From contig JAIEMQ010000006.1 of NCBI GenBank assembly GCA_019752015.1, positions 196,842 to 260,841 on the forward strand: 64,000 nt of DNA. The letters are read 5' to 3'. The stretch is from Cyanobacteriota bacterium (GTDB lineage Bacteria; Acidobacteriota; Vicinamibacteria; Vicinamibacterales; UBA2999). Under the pieces are notes generated by a model that did not search any database, was not told where the DNA came from, and worked only from the letters and a program-made list of their open reading frames with translations. Positions 26,503 to 34,800 of this stretch are shown here, piece by piece. Numbering within the stretch: the first letter of the stretch is position 1; every line of letters begins with the position of its first letter. A program made the position numbers and the translations under genes.

Positions 26503-27866
26503 TGCCGAACGCGACGGTGCTCGTCGTCGATGACGAACCACTCATTCGATGGTCGCTGGTCAACAGGCTGAAGGAAGACGGCTACCGCACCCTTGAAGCA
26601 GGAACCGGTGCGGATGCGGTAGCCCAACACCGGGAGGGCGTCGACCTGGTGCTCCTCGATTTTGCCCTGCCCGATTCAAACGGCTTGAGCGTCCTCAAGC
26701 AGATCAAAGAAGCCGATCCGGACACGCTGGTGATCATGTTGACCGCACACACTGGCGTGGAGACGGCAGTCGAGGCGATGAAGGGCGGCGCCTATCACTA
26801 CGCTAACAAACCGTTCGATCTCGACGAAGTCATGCTGCTGGTCGAGAAGGCGCTGGAGACCACGCAACTGCGGCGTGAGGTGCGGACGCTGCGCGCCAAA
26901 CAGGCCCAGCCCTTTGGTCTCGAGAGCATTGTCGGCAACAGCGACGCGATCAAGAACGTGCGCGGGCTGCTGAAAAAGATTGGCGTCAGCCCGGCGTCGA
27001 CGGTGCTGCTGATGGGCGAGAGCGGTACCGGCAAGGACCTCGCCGCAAAAGTGATCCACTACAGCAGCAACCGGGCGGCACGGTCGTTCATGAACATCAC
27101 GTGCTCGGCCTTGCCGGAGACGCTGCTCGAAAGCGAGTTGTTCGGGCATGAACGAGGAGCGTTCACCGGTGCCGATCGGCAGAAGCGCGGGTTGATCGAG
27201 TCCGCCGACGGCGGCACCGTGTTTCTCGACGAGATTGGCGAAATGGTGCCGTTGCTTCAGGCCAAGCTGTTGCGGTTCCTGGAGGAAAAGTCCTTCAAAC
27301 GGGTCGGAGGTTCGGCGGACGTCAAGGTCGACGTCCGGGTGATCGCCGCCACCAATCGCTCGCTACAGGAAGAAGTAAAGCAGGGACGCTTCCGCGAGGA
27401 TCTGTACTATCGACTGAACGTGATGGCCGTCACGTTACCACCCCTGCGCGAGCACCGCGAAGACATCCGCCTGCTGATCGATCACTACATCGACGTTTTC
27501 AACCTCGAGTTCCGGAAGAAAATCCACGGCCTTACTCCCACCGCGCTGGCGGCACTCGAAGGTTACGCGTGGCCGGGGAACGTTAGAGAACTACGGAACG
27601 CAGTGGAGCGCGCAATGCTACTCGCCGAGGGTACTGACGTGACGGAAGTACATTTTCCGATGCTCACCGCGGTCGAGCCCAGTCTGTCGACAGGCATGGC
27701 GCTGCCGGTGGGCGGCATCAACCTCGACGCACTGGAGCGCTCGCTGGTGACGCAGGCGCTGGAACGCTGCAACTGGAACCAAACCAAGGCGGCGCTGCTC
27801 CTCGGCCTCAACCGCGATCAGATTCGTTACCGGATCGAGAAGTTCAACCTTCAGAAACCGTCGTAG
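26502..27866 (+). CDS. NtrC-type sigma-54-dependent response regulator
   Basis: 454 residues: receiver with Asp53 (LLDFALPD), AAA+ domain with Walker A GESGTGKD (about 172-179), the sigma-54 contact loop GAFTGAD (about 219), Walker B region [11 protein letters not shown], and a Fis-type HTH at the end ([22 protein letters not shown]). It should activate promoters of the -24/-12 class. Its 3' end overlaps that of the convergent histidine kinase by 23 bases, and the two are the likely cognate pair. Targets cannot be read from the window. Confidence 0.93.
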   Translation: MPNATVLVVDDEPLIRWSLVNRLKEDGYRTLEAGTGADAVAQHREGVDLVLLDFALPDSNGLSVLKQIKEADPDTLVIMLTAHTGVETAVEAMKGGAYHYANKPFDLDEVMLLVEKALETTQLRREVRTLRAKQAQPFGLESIVGNSDAIKNVRGLLKKIGVSPASTVLLMGESGTGKDLAAKVIHYSSNRAARSFMNITCSALPETLLESELFGHERGAFTGADRQKRGLIESADGGTVFLDEIGEMVPLLQAKLLRFLEEKSFKRVGGSADVKVDVRVIAATNRSLQEEVKQGRFREDLYYRLNVMAVTLPPLREHREDIRLLIDHYIDVFNLEFRKKIHGLTPTALAALEGYAWPGNVRELRNAVERAMLLAEGTDVTEVHFPMLTAVEPSLSTGMALPVGGINLDALERSLVTQALERCNWNQTKAALLLGLNRDQIRYRIEKFNLQKPS

Positions 27867-28929
27867 GCAACCGCACGGTGATCTCGGTCCCGCCTGCCGG
27901 CGGACAGACGACGCTAATCTGGCCGCCGTGCAGCTCCACTAGCCTCTTGGCGGTCGCCATACCGAGTCCGGTGCCGCGCGCTTTCGTGGTCTTGAAGGGG
28001 CGGAACAGCTCGGCACGAATCTCCGCAGGGATACCCGGCCCCTGATCGATGATCTCGACCGACTGCCAGTCGTGGTCGGCGTGACATTTCACGTCGATCG
28101 TACCGCGCCCCTGCATTGCCTGTGCGGCGTTGATCAACAGATTCTGAAACGCGATGTCGAGCAGATTTGCATCGCCGGCAATTGGGGGTACGCTGCCGGT
28201 GATCGAGATCTCGAGCGCCGGAAACGCCGGGTCGGTTTTTAACAGCGACGCGATCGACGCAAGCATCGCCGTTATGTCGAGGGCCGCAAACTTCGGCTTC
28301 GGCGGACGCGCGAACACTAGCAGGTCCTGGATCAAATCGTTCAGGCCATCGAGACGCGCAATGATCTCCTTGACGATCACCGCATCGGAGGTGCTTGGCG
28401 GCAGGCGTGTGCCAAGCACTTGAATCGCGCCGCGCACCGCTGCTAAGGGGTTCTTGACTTCGTGCGCGATGACCGCCGCCATTTCGCCCAATCGCGCCAG
28501 CGCCGTCGCCTCGCGCAGCCGATCCTCGAGCTCGGTGCGCCGCGAGAGGTCGTGTAGGATTCCTGTAAAGTGCTTCTCCCCGTCGAGATCGAGCTCGCCG
28601 ACGGACAGATGCAGGGGAAAGGTAGTGCCGTCTTTCCGCCGACCCGTCACGGCGCGCCCGATACCGATGATGCGTCGCTCACCCGTCTGGAGGTGATGCG
28701 CGATGTATCCGTCGTGCCGCGATCGGTCGGGCTCTGGCATCAAAAGTTTGACATTCTGCCCGAGTGACTCGCTTTCGTTATAGCCGAACATCCGCAGCGC
28801 CGAGGCATTGATCGCCTCGACGATGCCGTGTGCATCGATGACGATGATGCCGTCCACAGCGGCGTCGACGATCGCGCGCCATCGCGCCGCGCCGACGCGT
28901 TCGTCGGGGGCGGCGTTGCCCTGATTCAT
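27844..28929 (-). CDS. PAS-domain sensor histidine kinase
   Basis: 361 residues without transmembrane helices, so cytoplasmic. A PAS domain (about 16-135, VDAAVDGIIVIDAHGIVEAI, FGYNESESLGQNV) of the FixL type, then the dimerisation box with His156 (VIAHEVKNPLAAVRG) and an HATPase domain (NLLINAAQAM, DQGPGIP, TGLGMATAKRLV). The PAS segment could bind heme or another cofactor but no diagnostic His is certain. Probably phosphorylates the adjacent NtrC-type regulator. Confidence 0.92.
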   Translation of the reverse strand: MNQGNAAPDERVGAARWRAIVDAAVDGIIVIDAHGIVEAINASALRMFGYNESESLGQNVKLLMPEPDRSRHDGYIAHHLQTGERRIIGIGRAVTGRRKDGTTFPLHLSVGELDLDGEKHFTGILHDLSRRTELEDRLREATALARLGEMAAVIAHEVKNPLAAVRGAIQVLGTRLPPSTSDAVIVKEIIARLDGLNDLIQDLLVFARPPKPKFAALDITAMLASIASLLKTDPAFPALEISITGSVPPIAGDANLLDIAFQNLLINAAQAMQGRGTIDVKCHADHDWQSVEIIDQGPGIPAEIRAELFRPFKTTKARGTGLGMATAKRLVELHGGQISVVCPPAGGTEITVRLPTTVSEG

Positions 28930-28938
28930 GCGATCAGT

Positions 28939-29511
28939 CTAACGCTTCAATGCGGCTCGAAGCGACGGCAGGTCGGCGCGATACGCGACGGGATCGCCAT
29001 ACGGTGCGAAAGCCTGATACCGGCCGTGCGGTTCCCGAACCCGCCGCGCATGACGGATCGGACACCAGTATTGCTCGGTGCGTGCTGCCACCTCGCGCAC
29101 GTACGCAATCAGGCCGTTCGCGTAACTGCAGTACAGACAGTTCACTTTCTCCAGGCCGTTCAGATACGCGAGCTTGTGGCGGTCGAGTACGAAGTAGTGG
29201 CGCCGTCTTACGCGCCGAAGCGCCCACGCCCGGAAACAGATCGCTTGATAGATCGACACCCAGGCATCAAGAATCACGAACGGAACGATCGTCGAGTAGA
29301 TCACCGGTGCGCTGAGCAGCGTCGTAACACCGCCACGCGTGATGTAACGCCACAGCCCCGTGCGCAGCCGCCGGTGGTCGGCGCGCACAGCCGGATCGCG
29401 CTGGGCCCGTCGCCGGGCCGCGCGCGTCTGCTGACGCGCATCGGCCGGCGCTCGTTTCGCGATTGGCTCGCGTGACAACACGCGAAGGGCTGTGGCCCGA
29501 TGTCGCTTCAC
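28939..29511 (-). CDS. Conserved protein of unknown function with one hydrophobic segment
   Basis: About 190 residues: a basic N-terminal third, a hydrophobic stretch (LLSAPVIYSTIVPFVILDAW), then a well-conserved-looking block with LDRHKLAYLNGLEKVNCLYC, SYANGLIAYVREVAARTEQY and WCPIRHARR. Cysteines in NCLYC and WCPI and several His could bind a metal. I have seen this arrangement in uncharacterised bacterial proteins but know no function. GTG 29511 overlaps the stop of the CBS gene (GTGA), so the two are probably translated together; longer starts would run deep into that gene. Confidence 0.65.
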   Translation of the reverse strand: MKRHRATALRVLSREPIAKRAPADARQQTRAARRRAQRDPAVRADHRRLRTGLWRYITRGGVTTLLSAPVIYSTIVPFVILDAWVSIYQAICFRAWALRRVRRRHYFVLDRHKLAYLNGLEKVNCLYCSYANGLIAYVREVAARTEQYWCPIRHARRVREPHGRYQAFAPYGDPVAYRADLPSLRAALKR

Positions 29512-29948
29512 TCCTCCTCCCGCGTCGTGGCTTTTTTCATCCGGCGCAGGTGCGCGTCGTGTTTGGACAGTTCCGCCGGCCGGTGCGCGATCATATCGAG
29601 CAAGTCCGAGACCGTTACGATCCCGGCAACGTTGCCCTTGGCCGAGGTCACGACCAGCGATCCGATCGAGCGGCCCTTCATCAGTGCCGCCGCCCGACGT
29701 ATTGGCGTGCGCGAAGTCACGGTGACAACCGGCGCGGTCATTAAATCGCCAACGGTCCACTTGCCCAGTGTCTTCGGCAGTTTGGTGCCGCCAAGATCGC
29801 GCTCCGACACGATCCCCTGTAATTCGCCGTCGCGTGTGACTACGAGATGCCGGATCCTCCGGTTCCGCATACGCGTCTTCGCCTCTGATGCTGCGACCTC
29901 CGGATGGACCGTTTCAACGGACTTGCTCATCACCTCGTAAACCCGCAT
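29508..29948 (-). CDS. Two-CBS-domain protein
   Basis: 146 residues with paired CBS motifs (VYEVMSKSVETVHPEVAA...RIRHLVVTRDGELQGIVSER and DLMTAPVVTVTSRTP...IGSLVVTSAKGNVAGIVTVS). CBS pairs sense adenine nucleotides. GGAGG 6 bases before ATG 29948 marks the start. It belongs to the stress block and is coupled to the downstream unknown gene. Confidence 0.88.
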   Translation of the reverse strand: MRVYEVMSKSVETVHPEVAASEAKTRMRNRRIRHLVVTRDGELQGIVSERDLGGTKLPKTLGKWTVGDLMTAPVVTVTSRTPIRRAAALMKGRSIGSLVVTSAKGNVAGIVTVSDLLDMIAHRPAELSKHDAHLRRMKKATTREEE

Positions 29949-30149
29949 GACAGCCTCCACCGGTCAAAGTGCAATTGACGGGCCGAGCCCTGAGCGAGAT
30001 TGCGGCGGCTTCAGCCGCCGCGATCGGGGGAATAGTCCGCAGTCGGCGCGAGAGATTCCCCGCCCCGCTCACGACACTTCAGGCCGATTTCCTGCAGTTC
30101 GGCTGGCATGAACGATGCTTTAGCCAGGGTAAATCGAAGGGAACACCCA

Positions 30150-30638
30150 ATGAGAACCATCGCCACCGGCCTATTGGCACTCGCGCTCGCTCATGGCAGT
30201 GCCGCCGCGCAAACCGCCGGCGAACAGGCGCAGATCCTTCGGGACTTCCAGCACCGCGTGGCGGAATACACGCAGCGTCATCGTTGCCTCGACATGTTCC
30301 CCGAGGCCACCGACGCCGCAACGCCCGCGCCGAGGATCTTTACGCCGCCGGTGGCGATGGTCTTCCGCCAGATGATTGCCCGAACGCTCGCTGAACGTGA
30401 CGGCGTGGCTGCCATCAGCGGCGTCGGCGCATATGCGCATGCGACCGCTCTGGAGCCATTCCCCTCGCTCGAGCTCCATGACTTCCCGCGGGTGTTGGCC
30501 GACGCGCTGCCGCCGTTGCCGGCGGCCCTTGAATATCGGCTGATTAGACATGACCTGGTTATCCGCGACAAGGAGCTGAACATCATCGTCGACGTGGTTC
30601 GCAACGCGGTCGGGCCGGCGCTCACCGTCATTCGTTAA
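30150..30638 (+). CDS. Secreted protein of unknown function (FTP-motif family)
   Basis: 162 residues with a signal peptide (ending GSAAAQT), then a helical start ILRDFQHRVAEYTQRHRCLD, a RIFTPPVAMVFRQMIARTL motif and a C-terminal half ending LNIIVDVVRNAVGPA. It matches the exported part of the Usp fusion at 21156-22532 and the truncated copy at 23675-23827. AAGGGA precedes ATG 30150. The repeated link between this family and Usp genes suggests a shared stress role; the biochemical function is unknown. Confidence 0.7.
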   Translation: MRTIATGLLALALAHGSAAAQTAGEQAQILRDFQHRVAEYTQRHRCLDMFPEATDAATPAPRIFTPPVAMVFRQMIARTLAERDGVAAISGVGAYAHATALEPFPSLELHDFPRVLADALPPLPAALEYRLIRHDLVIRDKELNIIVDVVRNAVGPALTVIR

Positions 30639-30714
30639 GGAGGGCGTTATCGCCAATTCTCTCGTATCGACGCCGCCGCGGCCTTATCCGAGCAACCAGC
30701 TCTTACTCCGGGTG

Positions 30715-30885
30715 ATGAGTGAGTACGACGAGATGCCGAGTCTGCGCCTGACCATGGCTCAGGCCATGCGATTGTGGGGACTCGATGAGCCGATGTGCGA
30801 GGCGGTGTTACACACGCTAGTCGAAGCGGATTTTCTCCAACGGGACCACTGGGGACAATTCGCAAAACGGCACGCCGCCTATTGA
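30715..30885 (+). CDS. Small winged-helix-like protein
   Basis: 56 residues: PSLRLTMAQAMRLWGLDEPM then AVLHTLVEADFLQRDHWGQF, the helix-turn-helix plus wing layout of small DNA-binding proteins. ATG 30715, or GTG 30712 in frame directly before it. It follows the secreted protein by 76 bases on the same strand, so the two may be an operon. Too small for certain family assignment. Confidence 0.55.
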   Translation: MSEYDEMPSLRLTMAQAMRLWGLDEPMCEAVLHTLVEADFLQRDHWGQFAKRHAAY

Positions 30886-30897
30886 TGGAGGACCATC

Positions 30898-31113
30898 ATG
30901 ATGCGCAACTTGGCAGTCGCTCTCCTTGCGAGGACGCTCGGCGCAGGTTGCGCGTCGATCACGGCGAGCGCGGACATCGATTGTGCTCCGATGCCGCAAT
31001 CGATTGCACGCGCGATGCCAAGAAGGAAACAGCGCAGGCGCCTGTTTCTGCACTTGAGCCCGACAGCCCAGAGGGAATTACCCCGGCGGCTGGAAATAGT
31101 CCACGGCCGTTGA
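30898..31113 (+). CDS. Possible small lipoprotein (doubtful)
   Basis: GGAGG precedes ATG 30898 and the first 20 residues look like a lipoprotein signal with lipobox LGAGC. After about residue 28 the sequence becomes basic and unlike any family, so a frameshift or a false frame is possible. It would be the third gene after 30150 and 30715. Confidence 0.3.
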   Translation: MMRNLAVALLARTLGAGCASITASADIDCAPMPQSIARAMPRRKQRRRLFLHLSPTAQRELPRRLEIVHGR

Positions 31114-31144
31114 GTGTGGCCTGCCTCGTGTTCTGTCTAGATCA

Positions 31145-31744
31145 CTAGCGCACTATCAGTACGGGCGTTCGGCTGCGATCCAACGCGCCCTGCGCGACGC
31201 TGCCGATGAGGAGCCCGCGGAGGCCGGTAGCACCGGTCGCGCCTAGCACAAGCAAGTCGGCATCCTCCGATGTGCAGGCGCTCAACAGCGCTTGTAAGGG
31301 AGCCGCTTCGCTAACGAAGACAGTCCACCTTTGGCGTTTTCGTTGGCGACTTCTGTTTGCATCGTTGCCCTGGGCGCACCGCCGGTCAACGCGCCGGAGG
31401 GCGCCTGCATCATGTGAACCGCCATGACCAGCGCGATCCGCGCGTCGTCGGGTGCCAGCCTGGTGAGGAATTCAATAGGCCGTGCGCTGTTTGGCGACCC
31501 GTCGTAACAAGCACGACTCGGCGCAGATTTCTCGACGCCTGGCACACGACCAACACGGAACATGACGCGTGACGCACAACGCCGCGGGAGACGCTGCCGA
31601 CGAGCAGCCGACGCATCACTCCATGGCCGCGCCAACCCATCACAATTAGATTGGCACGCGTTCGGCGTGACTGACGCAGGATCACCGACACCGGCTCACC
31701 GGAGTACCGCAAGACGCGTGCGTTTCTTCGCGGCCATTGGCCCC
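31145..31744 (-). pseudogene. Decayed tandem universal stress protein gene
   Basis: Three minus-strand frames give consecutive Usp pieces: VIVMG-type motif as LIVMGWRGHGVMRRLLVGSV plus CSVLVV (about 31560-31700), the start of a second domain as EFLTRLAPDDARIALVMAVH (about 31400-31480), and the end DLLVLGATGATGLRGLLIGS and RTPVLIVR ending TAG 31145-31147. At least two frameshifts separate them and the first Usp domain lacks its beginning, cut at the multicopper oxidase gene. A tandem Usp like 21156-22532 was once here. Confidence 0.7.
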
Positions 31745-33187
31745 TCAGTCGTGTTTTGTCTTGTGCGTGTGCGTCGTGGCCTTGCCGTCGCCGACCAGTA
31801 CCGTCCCCATCAGGCCGCCCTCGGCATGATCGAGAATGCGGCAGTGAATCATCCACTCGCCCGGCCGCTCGTCGAAATGCACGAGCAATCGCACCGTCGA
31901 TTTCATCGGCACGTTGACGGTGTCTTTCAGTGCCAACGGCCGAACCGGCTCCCCCTTTTCATCGAGAACGTGGAAGAAGAACCCGTGCAAGTGGAACGGA
32001 TGATCCCAGTCGGAGTCGTTCTTCACGGTCCAGATCTGTTTCTCACCGAGCTTCGACAGAAACGGCTTCGCCTTCCAGAACGGCAAGCCGTTGATGCGGA
32101 ACTCCGACTTATTGTTCTGCATCGGCGGCAGCGTCAATACCATCTCGACCGGCGTGGCGCCGGCCGTTGATGGCATTTCCAGCGCCCGCGATACGGTCAC
32201 GGGCTTGGCGTTGATGGACGGCTCGTTCGTGAACTCGATCGTCAGCACATCTTCGACGCTGCGGTATTCGACGCTGCCGTAACCGCGGTTGTAAAGCATC
32301 GCACGCAGCGGCAATGGCGCAGCGGGCTTGCCTTTCGGTGTCACGATCACATCGACGCGCTCACCGGCCGTAATCAGGAGGATGTCGGTCGTCACCGGTT
32401 TCTCTTGAATGCCGCCATCGACGCCGATGACCGTGAACTCCTGGCCGTCGAGATCGAGGTAGAAGAAACGGCTCTTGGCGGCGTTCACGATGCGCCAGCG
32501 CTGTGGCGCACCGGAACGCGCCTTGAGCACCGGCCGGTGGCGCCCGTTCACCAGCACGTAATCGCCTTCGCGCCCGAACACCATGCCCGCCGAGCCGCCG
32601 CTATCGGCCGGCTCGAGCTCGCCTCTCGCGTTGAAGCCGATATCGCTGAGCACCAGCGTTAGCTGATCGTCGACGCCGACGCCGTCATTGGGATCCTCGA
32701 CCAAGAGCGGGCCGTAAAGACCGAACCCCACCTGCGCAGCCGCCATGACGTGCGGGTGATACCAGTAGAGTCCCGCATCCCGCACGACGAAGCCGTAGGT
32801 GAACGACCCGTCCTCGTTGACCGGCGGTTGTGAGATGTCCGGCACGCCGTCCATCTCGATTGGCACGCGCACACCGTGCCAGTGGACCGTCGTCGGTTCC
32901 TTGAGTTCGTTCTTGAAGTGGACTATCAGCCGATCGCCGAGTCGCGTCTTGATGAGCGGGCCAGGCAGGCCGCCGTTATACGTCCAGGCGCGGACGCGTT
33001 TACCAGGCGCCACTTCGACGTCGGCGAGTTTCGCGACCAGCTCGACCTCGACGACCTTCGGATCGGGATTCGTATCGTCGAGTTCGTTGAGCCTCAGTCC
33101 ATCTGCCCAGCCGGCAGGCGCGTACGATTGGGCAGCGCCGTGAATCGGGACGAGGAGGCAGGCGGTCAGCAACAGGCGGACAACCAT
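31745..33187 (-). CDS. Periplasmic multicopper oxidase
   Basis: 480 residues with a signal peptide and three cupredoxin domains. Copper ligands are complete: VHWHGVRVP (about 101-109), WYHPHVMA (about 141), HPFHLHGFFFH (about 402) and the type 1 motif HCRILDHAEGGLM (about 450-462). It resembles laccase/CueO/SufI-like oxidases that oxidise Cu(I) or phenolics. The His-rich tail (THTHKTKHD) may also bind copper. Following genes on the same strand (START-like upstream at 33203) suggest one transcription unit. Confidence 0.9.
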   Translation of the reverse strand: MVVRLLLTACLLVPIHGAAQSYAPAGWADGLRLNELDDTNPDPKVVEVELVAKLADVEVAPGKRVRAWTYNGGLPGPLIKTRLGDRLIVHFKNELKEPTTVHWHGVRVPIEMDGVPDISQPPVNEDGSFTYGFVVRDAGLYWYHPHVMAAAQVGFGLYGPLLVEDPNDGVGVDDQLTLVLSDIGFNARGELEPADSGGSAGMVFGREGDYVLVNGRHRPVLKARSGAPQRWRIVNAAKSRFFYLDLDGQEFTVIGVDGGIQEKPVTTDILLITAGERVDVIVTPKGKPAAPLPLRAMLYNRGYGSVEYRSVEDVLTIEFTNEPSINAKPVTVSRALEMPSTAGATPVEMVLTLPPMQNNKSEFRINGLPFWKAKPFLSKLGEKQIWTVKNDSDWDHPFHLHGFFFHVLDEKGEPVRPLALKDTVNVPMKSTVRLLVHFDERPGEWMIHCRILDHAEGGLMGTVLVGDGKATTHTHKTKHD

Positions 33188-33202
33188 GATTTTTAGGTCT
33201 TT

Positions 33203-33760
33203 CTATTTGGATCCGTCCGCGCGGTCGGCGATCTCAGCGATGAGGCGATCGATCATCAGCACGGCGTCGCGCCTGAGCAAGCGCCTGAGCACGAATGCCG
33301 GTACCTCGAACTTAGGTTGCGCCGACAGCTCGTATGTCACCGTCGTGCTGCCGCGGGTGCCCGTCAGGCGCCACGCCCCTTCGTAGATGGCGAAGCTCTT
33401 TCCACACCGATCGCGGAAGCGTATGGTGCCGCCGTTTTCGCTCACGTCGAGCAAGAGATGTACCTTCTTCGAAAACATCATGAATTTCGCCGTCGCTTCC
33501 TGTTCGATGACGACGCCGGCTTGAGTGCGCGAGAGTACCTGGCTTGTTTTCACGTCGGGCATGAACCGCGGGATGCGCTCGTAATCAGTGAGCACGGTGG
33601 CCACAGTCTTCACTGCCGCCCCAACAGTGAACGATGCCGTCACGCGGTACACGCCGTCGGTCTCTGCCACGTTGATGCTCGGCGCCTCCGCCGGCGACGC
33701 AAATACGATGGTCGCGGCAAGTGCCGCGACCATCGCTAATAGGGCCTGGACCATGAGCAT
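33203..33760 (-). CDS. Exported SRPBCC/START-like (polyketide cyclase-type) protein
   Basis: 185 residues: signal peptide (ALLAMVAALAATIVFASPAEA), then a START fold with YRVTASFTVGA, VLTDYERIPRFMPDVKTSQV and the C-terminal helix FVLRRLLRRDAVLMIDRLIA. These bind a lipid-like ligand; being exported it may serve envelope lipids or quinone-like molecules. GGAGCA six bases before ATG 33760. Same strand and close to the multicopper oxidase. Confidence 0.75.
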   Translation of the reverse strand: MLMVQALLAMVAALAATIVFASPAEAPSINVAETDGVYRVTASFTVGAAVKTVATVLTDYERIPRFMPDVKTSQVLSRTQAGVVIEQEATAKFMMFSKKVHLLLDVSENGGTIRFRDRCGKSFAIYEGAWRLTGTRGSTTVTYELSAQPKFEVPAFVLRRLLRRDAVLMIDRLIAEIADRADGSK

Positions 33761-33771
33761 GATCTGCTCCG

Positions 33772-34800
33772 TCAGAAGGCGACCACGCCCTCGAGCATGA
33801 ACCCCTTGAACCGGCCGCCGTTCCTGACGTTGGCCGCCGGGTAACCAAAGTATTCCTGGTTGACATATTCACCTTTGGCCATCAAACCCGGAAGGATGAA
33901 CCAGCCGGCACCGATCTGCCAGCGATCCGCGCCAACGCCTGGCATCCCCGCCAAGTCACCCTTGGCGCGGTTGAACCGCACACCGAAGTACGCCTTCTCA
34001 TCGGGCAGGAAGCGATAGACCGCATCCACCGCGTATTGGTTCCAGATGCGTTCGTTCAATTCGGTGTTGGCCTTGCCTTCGGCGCGCTCGACCACGCCGA
34101 ATACTTCGGCACCGCCGAACTTCACGAACGGGTTGACCTGCAGCGCAACAATCTCATTCTTGAAGCCGGGGTTAATCAGGCCCGACGTAAAGTTTCCTGT
34201 CTCGGTCGCAGTAGTGTTTTCGAGGACCCAGTAATAGCGCGATCCAGCGCGGTCGCCGCCATACAAAGTGTTATTCAACGTCCGGTCGGTTGAGCGTCAC
34301 GATCTCGAACAACATCTTCAGCGGCGCGATGTCAATCGGGGATTGGTCGATCTGCAGGTAACCGTCCTTCACCCACGTTTCGTTGCGATGCCGTGAGGAC
34401 AGGTAACTCGTGAGCTGAACTCGGATCCCGGGTGCGAGCTGCGCGTGCACATACAAGTTCGCCGTCGAGGTGTTGAAGCCAAAGCCGATGTCGGCGAGCT
34501 GGTTGGCATTAACCCCGGCAACGACATTCGGCACTGCGGTGGTGCTGTGCGCCAAGTCCTGCAGCTGCGTGGTGAATGCGCCGCCGAAATCGAGCTTGAA
34601 CCCGGTGAATTCAACGCCCGGGTCCTTGGTCGTCTCGAAGATGTTGAGTCCGCGCTTGTCCTGTGGCCGCAGGTACTGAACCGTGATCGGACGGCCCTTC
34701 TTCCAGGCCTCGATCGCCGACGCGACCTTCCCTTCCTGATCGGTTTTCTCCGTCGGCCCAGCGGTAGCCGGCGGATCGGTGGGGGTGTCCTGCGCTCTCG
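33772..34800 (-). pseudogene. Outer-membrane porin-like gene with lost start and internal deletion
   Basis: Beta-strand-rich protein. The N-terminal half lies in one frame ([52 protein letters not shown]) to about 34290; then a shift and loss of sequence, and the C-terminal half reads NNTLYGGDRAGSRYYWVLEN...GGRFKGFMLEGVVAF with a terminal Phe typical of outer-membrane barrels. Two defects: no signal peptide (the mature start joins straight onto the NarI-like gene near 34800) and a missing middle, where one expects over 100 residues of barrel. Total about 340 residues remain. Confidence 0.65.

Noticed and set aside
28939-29760. Longer start for the unknown gene at 28939-29511
   Set aside because: The extra N-terminal part lies entirely over the CBS-domain gene and has shadow composition; GTG 29511 gives the normal overlapping junction.
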